Shown here piece by piece: positions 52,257 through 61,871 of a DNA stretch of 64,000 nucleotides. This DNA comes from Metabacillus sp. KUDC1714 (GTDB lineage: Bacteria; Bacillota; Bacilli; Bacillales; Bacillaceae). Where the stretch lies: NCBI RefSeq assembly GCF_014217835.1, contig NZ_CP055263.1:5335501-5399500 (forward strand). Direction: 5' to 3'. Within the stretch, counting starts at the first letter, position 1. Each line of letters begins with the position of its first letter. The notes under the pieces are model-generated. The model did no database searches. It was not told where the DNA came from and saw only the letters and a program-made list of their open reading frames with translations. The position numbers and the translations under genes were made by a program.

Positions 52257-54332
52257 TTACATCGTAGCTTTATCTTTTTTCTCATAAAGCACTGTTAAGC
52301 TAATTAACGTAACTAAAATCGTTGCTCCCATATCTGATAAGATCGCAATCCAAAGTGTTAATAGCCCTGGAATCGTTAATAGTAATGCAATCAGTTTTAA
52401 CACAAGCGCTAATGTAATATTTAATTTAATAATTGAATTAACTTTTTTAGCAGATCGAATCGCTGATGGTAACTTACCAAGATGATCTTGCATCAAAACG
52501 ATATCAGCTGTTTCAATTGCACTATCTGTCCCTTTCCCCATTGCAATTCCAAGATCAGCGGTAGCTAGTGCTGGTGCATCATTTATTCCATCACCAACCA
52601 TCGCAACCTTTTCATTTTTTGAGAGTTCTTTTATTTTTGCAACTTTTTCATCTGGTAATAGACTAGCGAAATATGATGTTAGACCTACCTTTTTCGCTAC
52701 TTTATCTGCTGTCTTTTCATGATCACCAGTTAACATAATCGTATTATTAATCCCTGCACTATGAAGATTCGCAATAACAGCTGCACTTTCTTCACGAATT
52801 TGATCAGAGATTCCCATGATGCCGAGAACGTCCATTTCATTTGCTAAGATGACTAAAGTCATACCTGACTCTTTAAAGGCTATAAGATCTTGTTTGACTT
52901 TTTCTGTTATATTAAGATGGTTTACATGTGCTTCATTGCCTAAATAATAAGTAATACCCTTCATTTTTGCAATGATCCCACTACCAGATACTGTTGATAT
53001 TTCATCAGGCTCATCTAATGCTAATCCTTCTGCTTTCCGCATAACCGCTTTGGCAATTGGATGTGATGATGACTTCTCAATCGATGCAGCAATTTGTAAA
53101 AAGGTTGGATCGTACGCGACAAGATCCTCTACATACGGCTCCCCTTTTGTGAGCGTACCAGTTTTATCAAAAGCAATCGTTGTAATCTTTCCTAATTGCT
53201 CTAAAAATACCCCACCTTTTATAAGGATTCCATTCCGAGCATTTTTTGTTATACCTGAAACAATCGCAATCGGAGACGATAACACTAATGCACAAGGACA
53301 GCCTACGATTAAGACCGCTAAGCCTTGGTAAAACCAATCTCCCCAGTTACCATTGAATAATAGTGGTGGAAGTACCATGACAATAACCGAGATCACCATA
53401 ATTAATGGCGTATAGTATTTCGCAAATTTATTAATAAATAATTCAGTTGGTGTTTTCGTTTCTTGTGCTTCCTCAACAAGATGAAGTATTTTTGCTAATG
53501 ACGAGTCCTCATAAGCTTTCGTAATTTTGACTTTAAGAACACCTTCGTTATTTATACTTCCCCCATAAACTGGTTCATCAATTGCCTTCTCGACTGGCAT
53601 AGATTCTCCAGTAATTGCAGCTTCATTAACAGAGCTTTTCCCTTCAATAACAATCCCATCAGAAGGTATTTTTTCACCAGCACGAACTAAGACAATTTGA
53701 TTTACCTTCAAGGAAGCAATCTTTACAATTCTTTCCTGGCCATTTTCGAGGATTGTTGCCTCTTTTGGAGCAATCTCTAGAAGCTTTTCCATCGATTTTC
53801 TAGCTTTTTGCATTCCAAGACCTTCTAAATATTCATTAAGTCCAAAGAGAATCGCAACAAGTGCTCCTTCCTTCCACTCACCAATACTAAGCGCACCGAT
53901 AAGAGCAATAGTCATGAGCGTTTCGATATTGAATTTTAACTTCGCTAAGTTTTTCAAGCCTTTAAAAAATGTTTGGTATCCACTTAAGGCTGTCGCAGCA
54001 AGAAATAATCCAATTGCTACATATTCATTGATCCATTGTTCAGTAATAAATGCCGCAATGTAGAAAAACACTGAAATAGATAAGAGTGCGATCCAGTTTA
54101 CACCAGTATGATGCTCATGATTGTGGCCATCTTCTTCATCATTTTCAATATATGCTCCATCTGACGATAAAATCTTATTCACTATATTCATGTCAACGGT
54201 ACTGTCTAATTTAAGTTTCCCAGTATTATAGCTTAAAGACGCTGTTTCCCCAGAAGGCAACTTGTTGATTTCCTCTTGTAATTCTCTTGTACAATTGGCA
54301 CATGTTAAACCCTTTACTTTATATTCTTCCAT
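52257..54332 (-). CDS. Zn/Cd-type P1B ATPase (CadA/ZosA-like)
   Basis: A 691-aa heavy-metal-transporting P-type ATPase. The N-terminal HMA domain has the metal motif GLTCANCTRE, followed by a His-rich stretch (EEDGHNHEHHTG) before the first helix. The membrane ion site is CPC in VGCPCALV, the phosphorylated Asp is in DKTGTLT and the hinge is GDGINDAPAL. P1B-2 enzymes export Zn, Cd or Pb. The adjacent ArsR-type repressor upstream in the same direction and the ZIP gene beyond it point to zinc. The start ATG follows TGGAGTG. Confidence 0.92.
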   Translation of the reverse strand: MEEYKVKGLTCANCTRELQEEINKLPSGETASLSYNTGKLKLDSTVDMNIVNKILSSDGAYIENDEEDGHNHEHHTGVNWIALLSISVFFYIAAFITEQWINEYVAIGLFLAATALSGYQTFFKGLKNLAKLKFNIETLMTIALIGALSIGEWKEGALVAILFGLNEYLEGLGMQKARKSMEKLLEIAPKEATILENGQERIVKIASLKVNQIVLVRAGEKIPSDGIVIEGKSSVNEAAITGESMPVEKAIDEPVYGGSINNEGVLKVKITKAYEDSSLAKILHLVEEAQETKTPTELFINKFAKYYTPLIMVISVIVMVLPPLLFNGNWGDWFYQGLAVLIVGCPCALVLSSPIAIVSGITKNARNGILIKGGVFLEQLGKITTIAFDKTGTLTKGEPYVEDLVAYDPTFLQIAASIEKSSSHPIAKAVMRKAEGLALDEPDEISTVSGSGIIAKMKGITYYLGNEAHVNHLNITEKVKQDLIAFKESGMTLVILANEMDVLGIMGISDQIREESAAVIANLHSAGINNTIMLTGDHEKTADKVAKKVGLTSYFASLLPDEKVAKIKELSKNEKVAMVGDGINDAPALATADLGIAMGKGTDSAIETADIVLMQDHLGKLPSAIRSAKKVNSIIKLNITLALVLKLIALLLTIPGLLTLWIAILSDMGATILVTLISLTVLYEKKDKATM

Positions 54333-54355
54333 TTTGCTTCACTCCATATAAAAGC

Positions 54356-54682
54356 TTAATGATGCTGTGCATGATGAATTGTTTGCTGTAATACATTCAT
54401 CACATGATCGTCATCCGGTGAATAATATAATGTTGTCCCTTCTCTTCGATACTTAACCAAACGTAAATTTTTCAAAAATCTAAGCTGGTGTGAGACAGTG
54501 GATTGCATCAGTGAAAGATTTTCAGCTATTTCATTCACGGAACACTCTTGATGTGATAATAAGTGTAAAATTCGAATCCTAGTTGGATCACCTAATGCTT
54601 TAAATGTTTGTGATACGATAAATAATGTTTCTTCATCAAGCTGTTCAGATTGATCTTTATCCTTATTTAATGCTTCATCCAT
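54356..54682 (-). CDS. ArsR/SmtB-family metal-sensing repressor (CzrA/CadC type)
   Basis: A 108-aa winged-helix repressor. The DNA-reading helix lies in [21 protein letters not shown]. The C-terminal helix contains [19 protein letters not shown], which supplies Asp/His ligands for an alpha-5 zinc site as in CzrA. The CadC-type ELCVCDL cysteine pair is reduced to one Cys (QECSVNE), so I favour a zinc/cobalt sensor over a cadmium/lead one. It precedes the P-type ATPase by 23 bases and probably represses both through the palindrome at 54718-54739. Confidence 0.9.
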   Translation of the reverse strand: MDEALNKDKDQSEQLDEETLFIVSQTFKALGDPTRIRILHLLSHQECSVNEIAENLSLMQSTVSHQLRFLKNLRLVKYRREGTTLYYSPDDDHVMNVLQQTIHHAQHH

Positions 54683-54717
54683 TAAAAAACACCCTCTTTG
54701 TGTTAGTATATATCAAA

Positions 54718-54777
54718 ATATGAGTATATGTTCATATTATCTTATTTTATCATAAAAAAAATATTGGCTATTGTCAA
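54718..54777 (-). promoter_or_regulatory. promoter and ArsR operator of the zinc efflux operon
   Basis: On the minus strand TTGACA (54777-54772), a 17-base spacer and TATGAT form a good sigma-A promoter. Downstream AATATGA...TTCATATT (54718-54739) is a palindrome like the 12-2-12 operators of ArsR/SmtB repressors. The -35 lies against the stop codon of the ZIP gene. Confidence 0.75.
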
Positions 54778-54779
54778 TC

Positions 54780-55478
54780 TTAGCCAATAATTAATAGCAA
54801 TCCTGCGATAAATATCCCTGTCAATAGGCTAAGCCAGTGGAGAGAGTGATATCCTTTTTTCAATGACGGTAAAAACAACTCAAAAATTGCCACATATCCA
54901 ATAGTACTACTAGCCATACCAAGTAACACACCTAAAAAATGACCATTACGAATTGGAAAAACACTGCCGATAAGTGTAAAGCAGTATAAGCTTAAACTTA
55001 AAAACACGAGTGAAACAAATAAGTGACGTAATTTTAGAGAAGTGGCAAAATAGATCATCATTAATGTCATACCCTCTGGAATATGATGAAAAACAACTAA
55101 ATGAAATAAATGTCCATCATGATCAACATGATTTCCCAAAGCTAATCCTGAGGGAAGATTATGTAAGGTAATCGCTAAAATAAGAAAGTAAAACGATGCT
55201 GTTTTATCTAAACCTCCATGGTGAGAATTATTATGCATAAATTTATCAATTATCATCATCAGAAGCAAACCTACAATTATACCGAGAAACACAGAACCAG
55301 GCTTATATTCTGAAAAACTATGTGGTATCAATTCTAAAAACAGAACACCACATAAAACGCCAGAACATAGGGACAAAATATAGTCGATTTTCACCTTCAA
55401 CCATTTAGAGATAAAAATCGATATGCCTACCCCTGTTAACAGAGAGAAAAATACAGAAAAACATAATGAAACTCCCAC
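54780..55478 (-). CDS. ZIP-family metal transporter
   Basis: A 232-aa ZIP transporter with eight helices. The two metal-binding helices carry HNLPSG (TLHNLPSGLALG) and HHIPEG (VVFHHIPEGMTL), and a His-rich loop lies between helices three and four (HNNSHHGG). ZIP proteins import zinc or other divalent metals. The start is best placed at GTG 55478, 6 bases after GGAGGGG, not at the TTG inside that site. It lies just upstream of the zinc repressor-exporter operon on the same strand but appears to be transcribed separately. Confidence 0.88.
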   Translation of the reverse strand: MGVSLCFSVFFSLLTGVGISIFISKWLKVKIDYILSLCSGVLCGVLFLELIPHSFSEYKPGSVFLGIIVGLLLMMIIDKFMHNNSHHGGLDKTASFYFLILAITLHNLPSGLALGNHVDHDGHLFHLVVFHHIPEGMTLMMIYFATSLKLRHLFVSLVFLSLSLYCFTLIGSVFPIRNGHFLGVLLGMASSTIGYVAIFELFLPSLKKGYHSLHWLSLLTGIFIAGLLLIIG

Positions 55479-55629
55479 CAGTTTCCCCTCCAAAAATCTG
55501 TATATACTCCTTGATAGCTATAACTAGTTCTATGTATACTGTACTTTGTTTAGTACAAGTTAATCTCGGGATTACTACCAAAAGTTCTTCAAACGAACTA
55601 ACTCGTGAAGACACCTTAGTCGAATAAAA

Positions 55630-57864
55630 TTATATAAGCTGTGAAAGAAAATAGTCCACAACAGGTTTTGAGGTAAGGCGAGCAGCTACGTATGGAGGTC
55701 TAACGTTAACTGTTGCTTCGACAGGTAGACCTAACCATAACTTCTGATGATCAAGGATAATGAACGGAAATGAGACAGAATAATTAATATGTTTATCAAC
55801 TTTTACGTTTTCTATTTTTTCAGTAGTCATGAAAGTTAGTAAGACTTTGTCATTTCTATTGTTTAAAATGGTCTTCCACTCTTTTGGTAATTCTTTGCCC
55901 GATGGTAAGCCTACAAAGATCGATAGCCTCGCTTGATGAATATCTTCAATAATTAAGTCTAGTTTCTTTGCGTGTATCCAAGTTAAATTAGGGTGTTGAT
56001 TTTTTATCCAAGCACCTACTTGATGTGGTAGGATTTGCTGATCATGTTTAAACTGATGGTCAACGAGCTTGCGGATCGTTTTCGTTTGATAAACATTGGA
56101 TTGAATAAAATGATGATCACAAATATGAATGAATTTTCCTCTTGTTCTTGTAATCGCAACATTGATAAGCCGTTCACTATCTTTACCAACTAACAGCATT
56201 CCTGGTCTACCTTGAGGATAACTATCAACAGTATCAAACAACATTACATCACGTTCACTCCCTTGAAAACGATGAACAGTCGCTGAGGTGATGTCTGCGT
56301 CTTGAAGCTCGGTTAAATAGAGGTCTGATAATAAGGTCTCCATCAAAATTGCTTGCGCTCGATAAGGTGTTACATACCCTATTGATCTAGAACCAGCTAA
56401 GTAGGATTCATGAATAAGCTGAAAGGACAAGAGTAACTGCCATAGATTAAATCTCGAGTTCGATGATTTTTCACGGAGACAATGACTTCCTGTAAAACTA
56501 CTATCTAAAAGAACAGAAGCACGATTTGGAAACGGAGCTCTTTCTAAAATTGCATATCTCGAGATTTTTACACTTTCATGATCACCTACGAGAGAATCAT
56601 ATATATATTGATTTGTAAACGAAGAAATATCAGGGTGCATCCGTCTTTGTTCTTTTAAAAGAAACAAGTGTGGATGTAATTTTTTTCCGTCATTAAGCCA
56701 ATCTACGACTCCAGCCTTATGAAATATGTCCTCCCTTAACCACTCATCGACTAGAGGACTTCTTGCTGCTGCAATTGGCGGAAGCTGTTTAAAATCACCG
56801 CAAATAATAACACGAGAACCTAATGATGCAGCAAAACCCACCTGTGGAACGTATGCCATGCTTGCTTCGTCAACAATGACAAGATCATAGTCCTTTTCAT
56901 ATATGGTAGGATCATTTGCCGCCTTTGAAAGTGTTGTTCCAATAATATCGGCATCTTTAACAAATTGAATTTCCTTTTGCCGTATTTTCTCTAACACATT
57001 GGTAAGTTTTCCTTCAATCTCCAATAAACGTTCAGAGTCTCGTCTACTAAAAGAGCGTCCTAGATCATGTTTTATTAATCTGCGTTCTTCTTGCAAGCTT
57101 AGTTTTTGCTTTGCTAAGTCTGGATTTCGTTTTGTGATGAGTTCGGTAGTTGTTAGAGAAGATTCTGAAGCGATCGCAGACTGTGATCCATACCGTAACA
57201 AATCTCCTTCTCGAAACCGACCTTTTTTATCGATGAAACGTGCAATTTCAGTCATTAACACATCTACTGCTTGATTACTTTGTGAAAGAATGAGAACACG
57301 ATTCGCTTTAAAATATTTATTTGCCGCTACTCTTCCAAGTGTATAGGTCTTACCTGTTCCAGGTGGTCCCCAAACAAAAGTTACCGGGTTATATTTACTT
57401 CTTAACACTAGCTCATGAACATTGGATTTTATATTAACTGTTGGATGTTTTGCTTCATTAGAAGGGTTCATCATTCTTTTTATCCGAGCTCGTTTACGTT
57501 TACTTTCTTTTATTTCATCCAGGCGATCATGTAACTGGTCTAAAAGCTCCCAGGGGTCATGAAGGAGAAATAATTCGTTAAGATCGTTTCCTAACGATTG
57601 TTCTAGAGATACGATCACACTTTTCCCCTCTGAAGAAAGGATACGGCCAATTATTGTTAATTTCCCTGATTCCATTCTTATTGTTGATCCAACTGGAATT
57701 CGGATAGGAGAAGACGTATCGAAATAATACGTAAATGCCCCATCACTCGTCATTAACTCCCCATTTTTCACGTAATATTTAGTGCTTCCATATGTTTTTA
57801 AGTGCATGATTTCAGCTCTTAACGCTTTCTGCCAAGTCTTTATATAATAATTCGTTGAATGCAT
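55630..57864 (-). CDS. UPF1-like superfamily 1 helicase
   Basis: A 744-aa AAA/SF1 helicase. An N-terminal beta-barrel-like region (to about residue 130) precedes motif I GPPGTGKTYT, motif II DLVIVDEASMA, motif III GDFKQLPP, motif V/VI TVHRFQGSERDVMLFD and AITRTRGKFI. The C-terminal 130 residues resemble a phospholipase D-like or HKD-less nuclease fold, although no catalytic HKD is evident. Such UPF1/Senataxin-type helicases are widespread in Bacillus with unknown substrate (RNA or DNA). It is monocistronic. Confidence 0.85.
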   Translation of the reverse strand: MHSTNYYIKTWQKALRAEIMHLKTYGSTKYYVKNGELMTSDGAFTYYFDTSSPIRIPVGSTIRMESGKLTIIGRILSSEGKSVIVSLEQSLGNDLNELFLLHDPWELLDQLHDRLDEIKESKRKRARIKRMMNPSNEAKHPTVNIKSNVHELVLRSKYNPVTFVWGPPGTGKTYTLGRVAANKYFKANRVLILSQSNQAVDVLMTEIARFIDKKGRFREGDLLRYGSQSAIASESSLTTTELITKRNPDLAKQKLSLQEERRLIKHDLGRSFSRRDSERLLEIEGKLTNVLEKIRQKEIQFVKDADIIGTTLSKAANDPTIYEKDYDLVIVDEASMAYVPQVGFAASLGSRVIICGDFKQLPPIAAARSPLVDEWLREDIFHKAGVVDWLNDGKKLHPHLFLLKEQRRMHPDISSFTNQYIYDSLVGDHESVKISRYAILERAPFPNRASVLLDSSFTGSHCLREKSSNSRFNLWQLLLSFQLIHESYLAGSRSIGYVTPYRAQAILMETLLSDLYLTELQDADITSATVHRFQGSERDVMLFDTVDSYPQGRPGMLLVGKDSERLINVAITRTRGKFIHICDHHFIQSNVYQTKTIRKLVDHQFKHDQQILPHQVGAWIKNQHPNLTWIHAKKLDLIIEDIHQARLSIFVGLPSGKELPKEWKTILNNRNDKVLLTFMTTEKIENVKVDKHINYSVSFPFIILDHQKLWLGLPVEATVNVRPPYVAARLTSKPVVDYFLSQLI

Positions 57865-57994
57865 GTTGTCAGCTACCTCTTTAAATTACAAAACATTGTT
57901 TTGTTCTCTTTATTAGTATCGACACATACTATACCATCTTACTAACTGAAAATCTATTTCACTTTGCCCTAGGATTTATTTATTAAATCTTTTT

Positions 57995-58045
57995 TAAACA
58001 CACAAAAAAGGCTGACTCAAGACAAAGCGTCAGACCCTTATCATA
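57995..58045 (-). terminator. terminator of leuA
   Basis: GGTCTGAC and GTCAGCC pair on the minus strand with a one-base bulge, followed by UUUUUU; located about 85 bases after the leuA stop. Confidence 0.7.
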
Positions 58046-58129
58046 ATATATAGCCTCAAAGTTGAGTTAAAAGTCACTATATACTAGTTACGTTGGGTGA
58101 GACTCTTTTCTAGCCAACCTCTTTTTTAC

Positions 58130-59833
58130 TTATTTGTTTGTCAAAGAAAAATCCATTCCAATTGGAAGTTTTACACTCTCAGTCATTTTATTAACAGCAC
58201 TAAACAGAGCTTTTACAGAAGAGGTCATAATATCCATATCAACCCCACAGCCCCAATAAACAGTACCGTCTAGAGCTGTTATCCCTACGTAAGAAACGGC
58301 GTTTGATCCCGAGCCTATTTCTTGAGCATGCTCCTTATAGACTAAATCAGTATATTTAATACCAAGTTTGGTTTGTAGTGCGTTACTGATTGCATCTAAT
58401 CTTCCGTTCCCTTCGCCAGCAACTTCCTGAAGCTCATCATTTATTTTGATCGCTACGATGGTTTGGTAATCATCATGCTTAGTAAACTGGTAATTGACAA
58501 ACTCGACAGGTGCTTTGATATTGACATATTCCTTTTGGAAAATGTCATAAATTTCATTAGGCAAAAGCTCTTTTTGCTGATGATCTGATACATTTTTAAC
58601 AATGTACCCAAAGTTTTCACGCATTTTAGCTGGTAAATCAAGGCCATATTGCTGTTCAAGAAGATAACCGATTCCACCTTTACCAGATTGGCTATTAATC
58701 CGGATAACATCTCCTTCATACTCTCTTCCAATATCATTTGGATCAATTAACAAATAAGGAACCGTCCAATGCTCGCATTCGTTTTCCTCACGCCACTTCA
58801 TTCCTTTAGCTATTGCATCTTGATGTGAGCCTGAAAATGCAGCAAATACAAGTTTACCACCGTATGGCTGTCTTTCATAAACCTTCATCTTAGTCATACG
58901 TTCATACACAGCAATGATTTCTTGAATATTTTCGAAATTTAATTCCGGATTCACTCCATGGGAGAACATATTTAGAGCAAGAGTAACAATGTCTACATTC
59001 CCTGTTCTTTCGCCATTACCAAATAATGTTCCCTCGATTCTTTGTCCACCGGCTAGCATTCCTAATTCCGCATCCGCAATACCGCTTCCTCTATCATTAT
59101 GTGGGTGAAGTGATAAGATAACATTTTCTCTATAATTCATATGATCACTCATGTATTCAATCTGGCTTGCATAAACGTGAGGCATCGACATTGAAACAGT
59201 AGCTGGCAAATTGATAATTACTTTATTCTCAGCGGTCGGCTGCCATACATTAAGAACCCGATTGCATATCTCAAGCGCAAAATCCACCTCTGTACCTGTA
59301 AAGCTTTCAGGTGAATATTGGAACTTAAAGTTCCCTTCGGTTTCAGCAGCATATTTCTGAAGAAGTTTTGCACCAGTAACAGCAATGTCGATAATTTCTT
59401 CTTTAGATTTTTTGAATACTTGTTGACGCTGAGACACAGACGTTGAATTGTATAAGTGTACAACTGCTTGCTTTGCACCTTGAAGTGATTCAAACGTTTT
59501 CTTGATAATATGTTCTCTTGATTGAGTCAAAACTTGAATCGTCACATCATCCGGGATCAAATCCTCTTCAATCAACGTTCGTAAAAAAGCATATTCCGTT
59601 TCAGATGCAGCTGGGAAGCCAACTTCAATTTCCTTGAAACCTATTTTTACAAGCAATTGAAAAAATTCTAACTTCTCCTTTAAAGTCATTGGCACAACCA
59701 AAGCCTGATTTCCATCCCTAAGATCTACACTACACCACATTGGAGCCTCAGTTATATACTCCTTTTGAGCCCATTTCATGCTTGGCTCTGGGGGCATAAA
59801 GTAACCTCTTGCATACTTTTTATAATTTTCCAT
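58130..59833 (-). CDS. leuA: 2-isopropylmalate synthase (long LeuA form)
   Basis: A 567-aa enzyme that joins acetyl-CoA to 2-ketoisovalerate, the first leucine-specific step. The TIM-barrel metal and catalytic motifs are SVDLRDGNQAL, LHPHNDRGSGIADAELG and LFGNGERTGNVD. The C-terminal third is the LeuA allosteric dimer domain. It is the longer yeast/actinobacterial-like type (LeuA2), distinct from the 518-aa B. subtilis LeuA of the ilv-leu operon. It is isolated from other leucine genes and controlled by its own leucine T-box leader. The start ATG follows AAGGGTGG. Confidence 0.93.
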   Translation of the reverse strand: MENYKKYARGYFMPPEPSMKWAQKEYITEAPMWCSVDLRDGNQALVVPMTLKEKLEFFQLLVKIGFKEIEVGFPAASETEYAFLRTLIEEDLIPDDVTIQVLTQSREHIIKKTFESLQGAKQAVVHLYNSTSVSQRQQVFKKSKEEIIDIAVTGAKLLQKYAAETEGNFKFQYSPESFTGTEVDFALEICNRVLNVWQPTAENKVIINLPATVSMSMPHVYASQIEYMSDHMNYRENVILSLHPHNDRGSGIADAELGMLAGGQRIEGTLFGNGERTGNVDIVTLALNMFSHGVNPELNFENIQEIIAVYERMTKMKVYERQPYGGKLVFAAFSGSHQDAIAKGMKWREENECEHWTVPYLLIDPNDIGREYEGDVIRINSQSGKGGIGYLLEQQYGLDLPAKMRENFGYIVKNVSDHQQKELLPNEIYDIFQKEYVNIKAPVEFVNYQFTKHDDYQTIVAIKINDELQEVAGEGNGRLDAISNALQTKLGIKYTDLVYKEHAQEIGSGSNAVSYVGITALDGTVYWGCGVDMDIMTSSVKALFSAVNKMTESVKLPIGMDFSLTNK

Positions 59834-59890
59834 TTTTTAAGTCCACCCTTCCATTTATCATACATATTTTTATTTAGATACATTAGAACG

Positions 59891-60165
59891 CAAAAAAGTC
59901 TTTCATCTCTAAATTAAAAGAGACGAAAGACTGTTAAAATCTCACGCGGTACCACTCTAATTCATACCAAATTGGTATGCACTCAGACAGACACGGGTTT
60001 TATAAAACCTATATCCTCCTACTGTAACGGTTAGGCTCCGTCTCCACCTACTCTTAAAAATTTCAGCGAGCTACTTCAAGGCGAGTTCGGATTTTGTCTA
60101 CGACTGTTTTGCACCAACCAACAGCTCTCTGTACGCTTATAAAACCCTACTATTCCTCTTCAATG
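59891..60165 (-). ncRNA. T-box leader with leucine (CUC) specifier
   Basis: On the minus strand the leader shows stem I, a specifier region reading GAA-CUC-GCC, the conserved T-box AGAGUGGUACCGCG (complement of 59943-59956) and a terminator AGUCUUUCGUCUC...GAGAUGAAAGACUUUUUU (59891-59932). CUC is a leucine codon, consistent with leuA downstream. Uncharged tRNA-Leu should pair with the T-box bulge and allow readthrough. Confidence 0.92.
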
Positions 60166-60278
60166 TATTTAATATTTAGAATATTATATCAAAGGAAATT
60201 CAGGTTATCAAGGTTATTTCATTAAAAAATAGGCGAACAACTTAAGTATTTAATATCACGGTATAACCCTCTAATGAA

Positions 60279-61061
60279 TCACGACCCAGTCGACAGATAA
60301 TGTCTAACTCCAAATTGCCATATGAGTAAACAAGGAAAGATAAAAATGATCCCAACAAGAGGAGACATCATATATAGAAGTGTGTTCCCGTGATTTTTAT
60401 CGAGAATATACAGCAACGGCAAGTAATTTACACACCCAAATGGAATTATAAATGTAAAGAATTTAGATACCCATTTATGATAGATATTTAATGGATATTG
60501 AGCCATCTCTCTTCCACCATCAGTAAATATATTTACCACTTCTAAACCTTGGATTGTCCAAAAGCACATTGTAGCAGCAAGTATGAAAATTCCAGTAAAA
60601 ATAAATACACCGCTGACAATCATAAGTAAGAGGGTAATAACTTTGAAATAGTCCCATTCGATGGAAAGATTACTAATTGCCCACCCCAAAACGAATAAGC
60701 TTTGTAGTAGCCTTCCAAATCTCGTAAACTCAAATTTTGATCCTAACACTTGAATGAAGGTGCTTCTTGGACGGACAAGAAGTCGATCAAACTCACCCTC
60801 CTTTACAAGACTAGAGAATGAGTCAAACCCTCGAGCAAAACATTCACTTATAGCAAATGCCATATGAATAACCCCAAAACATAGTGCAACTTCAAAAAAA
60901 CTCCAGCCTTTAATTTGCCCGAAGCGTTCAAATAGAAAATATAAACCTGCAAAGACAGTGAATGGAATAAAGAATTGTCCGATCGATAAGAGCCAAAAAG
61001 ATGTACGATATTCCATTTGTGATTTAAATAAAATTCTAAGATATTTGAAATAAATACTCAA
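60279..61061 (-). CDS. ABC-2 type permease subunit (second)
   Basis: A 260-aa membrane protein with six helices of the ABC2_membrane_6 kind, the phrase VRPRSTFIQVLGSKFEFTRFGR being typical. It forms the export pore with the preceding permease gene and the ATPase. The start is TTG 61061 with AGGAGG 10 bases upstream, only 7 bases after the stop of the first permease. The substrate is unknown; relatives export lipids, polyketides or antibiotics. Confidence 0.88.
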   Translation of the reverse strand: MSIYFKYLRILFKSQMEYRTSFWLLSIGQFFIPFTVFAGLYFLFERFGQIKGWSFFEVALCFGVIHMAFAISECFARGFDSFSSLVKEGEFDRLLVRPRSTFIQVLGSKFEFTRFGRLLQSLFVLGWAISNLSIEWDYFKVITLLLMIVSGVFIFTGIFILAATMCFWTIQGLEVVNIFTDGGREMAQYPLNIYHKWVSKFFTFIIPFGCVNYLPLLYILDKNHGNTLLYMMSPLVGIIFIFPCLLIWQFGVRHYLSTGS

Positions 61062-61067
61062 AATGAA

Positions 61068-61871
61068 TCATCCTCCTTGTACAACCACTCTTTGTAAAGC
61101 TTTGTCAAAAGCATATCTTCCCAATAAAATAAGAACACTAAGCCAGCCAAGCTGAATGAATATCCCTATAAGTGCCTCATCCTGTGGAATGTGTCCTGAA
61201 TAGACCCTGAAAGGAAAATCTGCTGTCAAGCGAAATGGAAGCAAGTAGGCAATGTTTTGCAGCCATGATGGCATAAGTGGGATAGGAATAGTTAAACCAG
61301 CAAAAAATTCCCCTATGATCCCAAAAACTAACAATGAGCCAACTGGAGACATCGTCACAAAGACAGAAATATAAATAAACATAGATATTGAGACTAATAG
61401 GAGTAAACCTAGAATCATTGCTGAAAGAAATAACATGAAGGTTGTTATGCTAGGTGGTAGTGTCATTTTGTATGGTTGCGGTAAAAAGAAAGCTACAATT
61501 AGAATGGGAAAGCTTCGAAGTAATGCACTCGACAAGCGCTGTGCTAAAAGTTTTGCATACCAAAACCCATAGATACCGCATGGTCTACAAAGTTCATACG
61601 CGATATTTCCACTCGTAATTAAATCAAATAATTCATTATCACGAAACCAAAGCATGATAAAAGCAAGAAAGGCCTGTTGCAGCCAAATATAAGTAATTAA
61701 TTCTGTAAAAGAAATAGGTGGTGTATGTAAGTAATTCTGGTAGAATGCTTCAAAAATCATAATATACATGAATCCCCAAAAAAATTGTGTCACCACCCCT
61801 GCCAAAGCAGCTGCCCTATACTGCATGCCAGTTAGTAGCCGTAGCTTCAATACGGAAAAATATGCATTCAT
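61068..61871 (-). CDS. ABC-2 type permease subunit (first)
   Basis: A 267-aa six-helix permease paralogous to its downstream neighbour (similar FxxLxxGNIAYELCRPCGIYGFWY and VRPRSTF-like loops at the same place). Its ATG at 61871 overlaps the stop of the ATPase gene, so the three genes are translationally coupled in the order ATPase, permease 1, permease 2. The two different permeases probably form a heterodimer. Confidence 0.88.
   Translation of the reverse strand: MNAYFSVLKLRLLTGMQYRAAALAGVVTQFFWGFMYIMIFEAFYQNYLHTPPISFTELITYIWLQQAFLAFIMLWFRDNELFDLITSGNIAYELCRPCGIYGFWYAKLLAQRLSSALLRSFPILIVAFFLPQPYKMTLPPSITTFMLFLSAMILGLLLLVSISMFIYISVFVTMSPVGSLLVFGIIGEFFAGLTIPIPLMPSWLQNIAYLLPFRLTADFPFRVYSGHIPQDEALIGIFIQLGWLSVLILLGRYAFDKALQRVVVQGG

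Noticed and set aside
55630..57864. Possible anti-phage defence helicase
   Set aside because: No partner nuclease, methylase or other defence gene flanks it; such UPF1-like helicases are common housekeeping-type genes in Bacillus.
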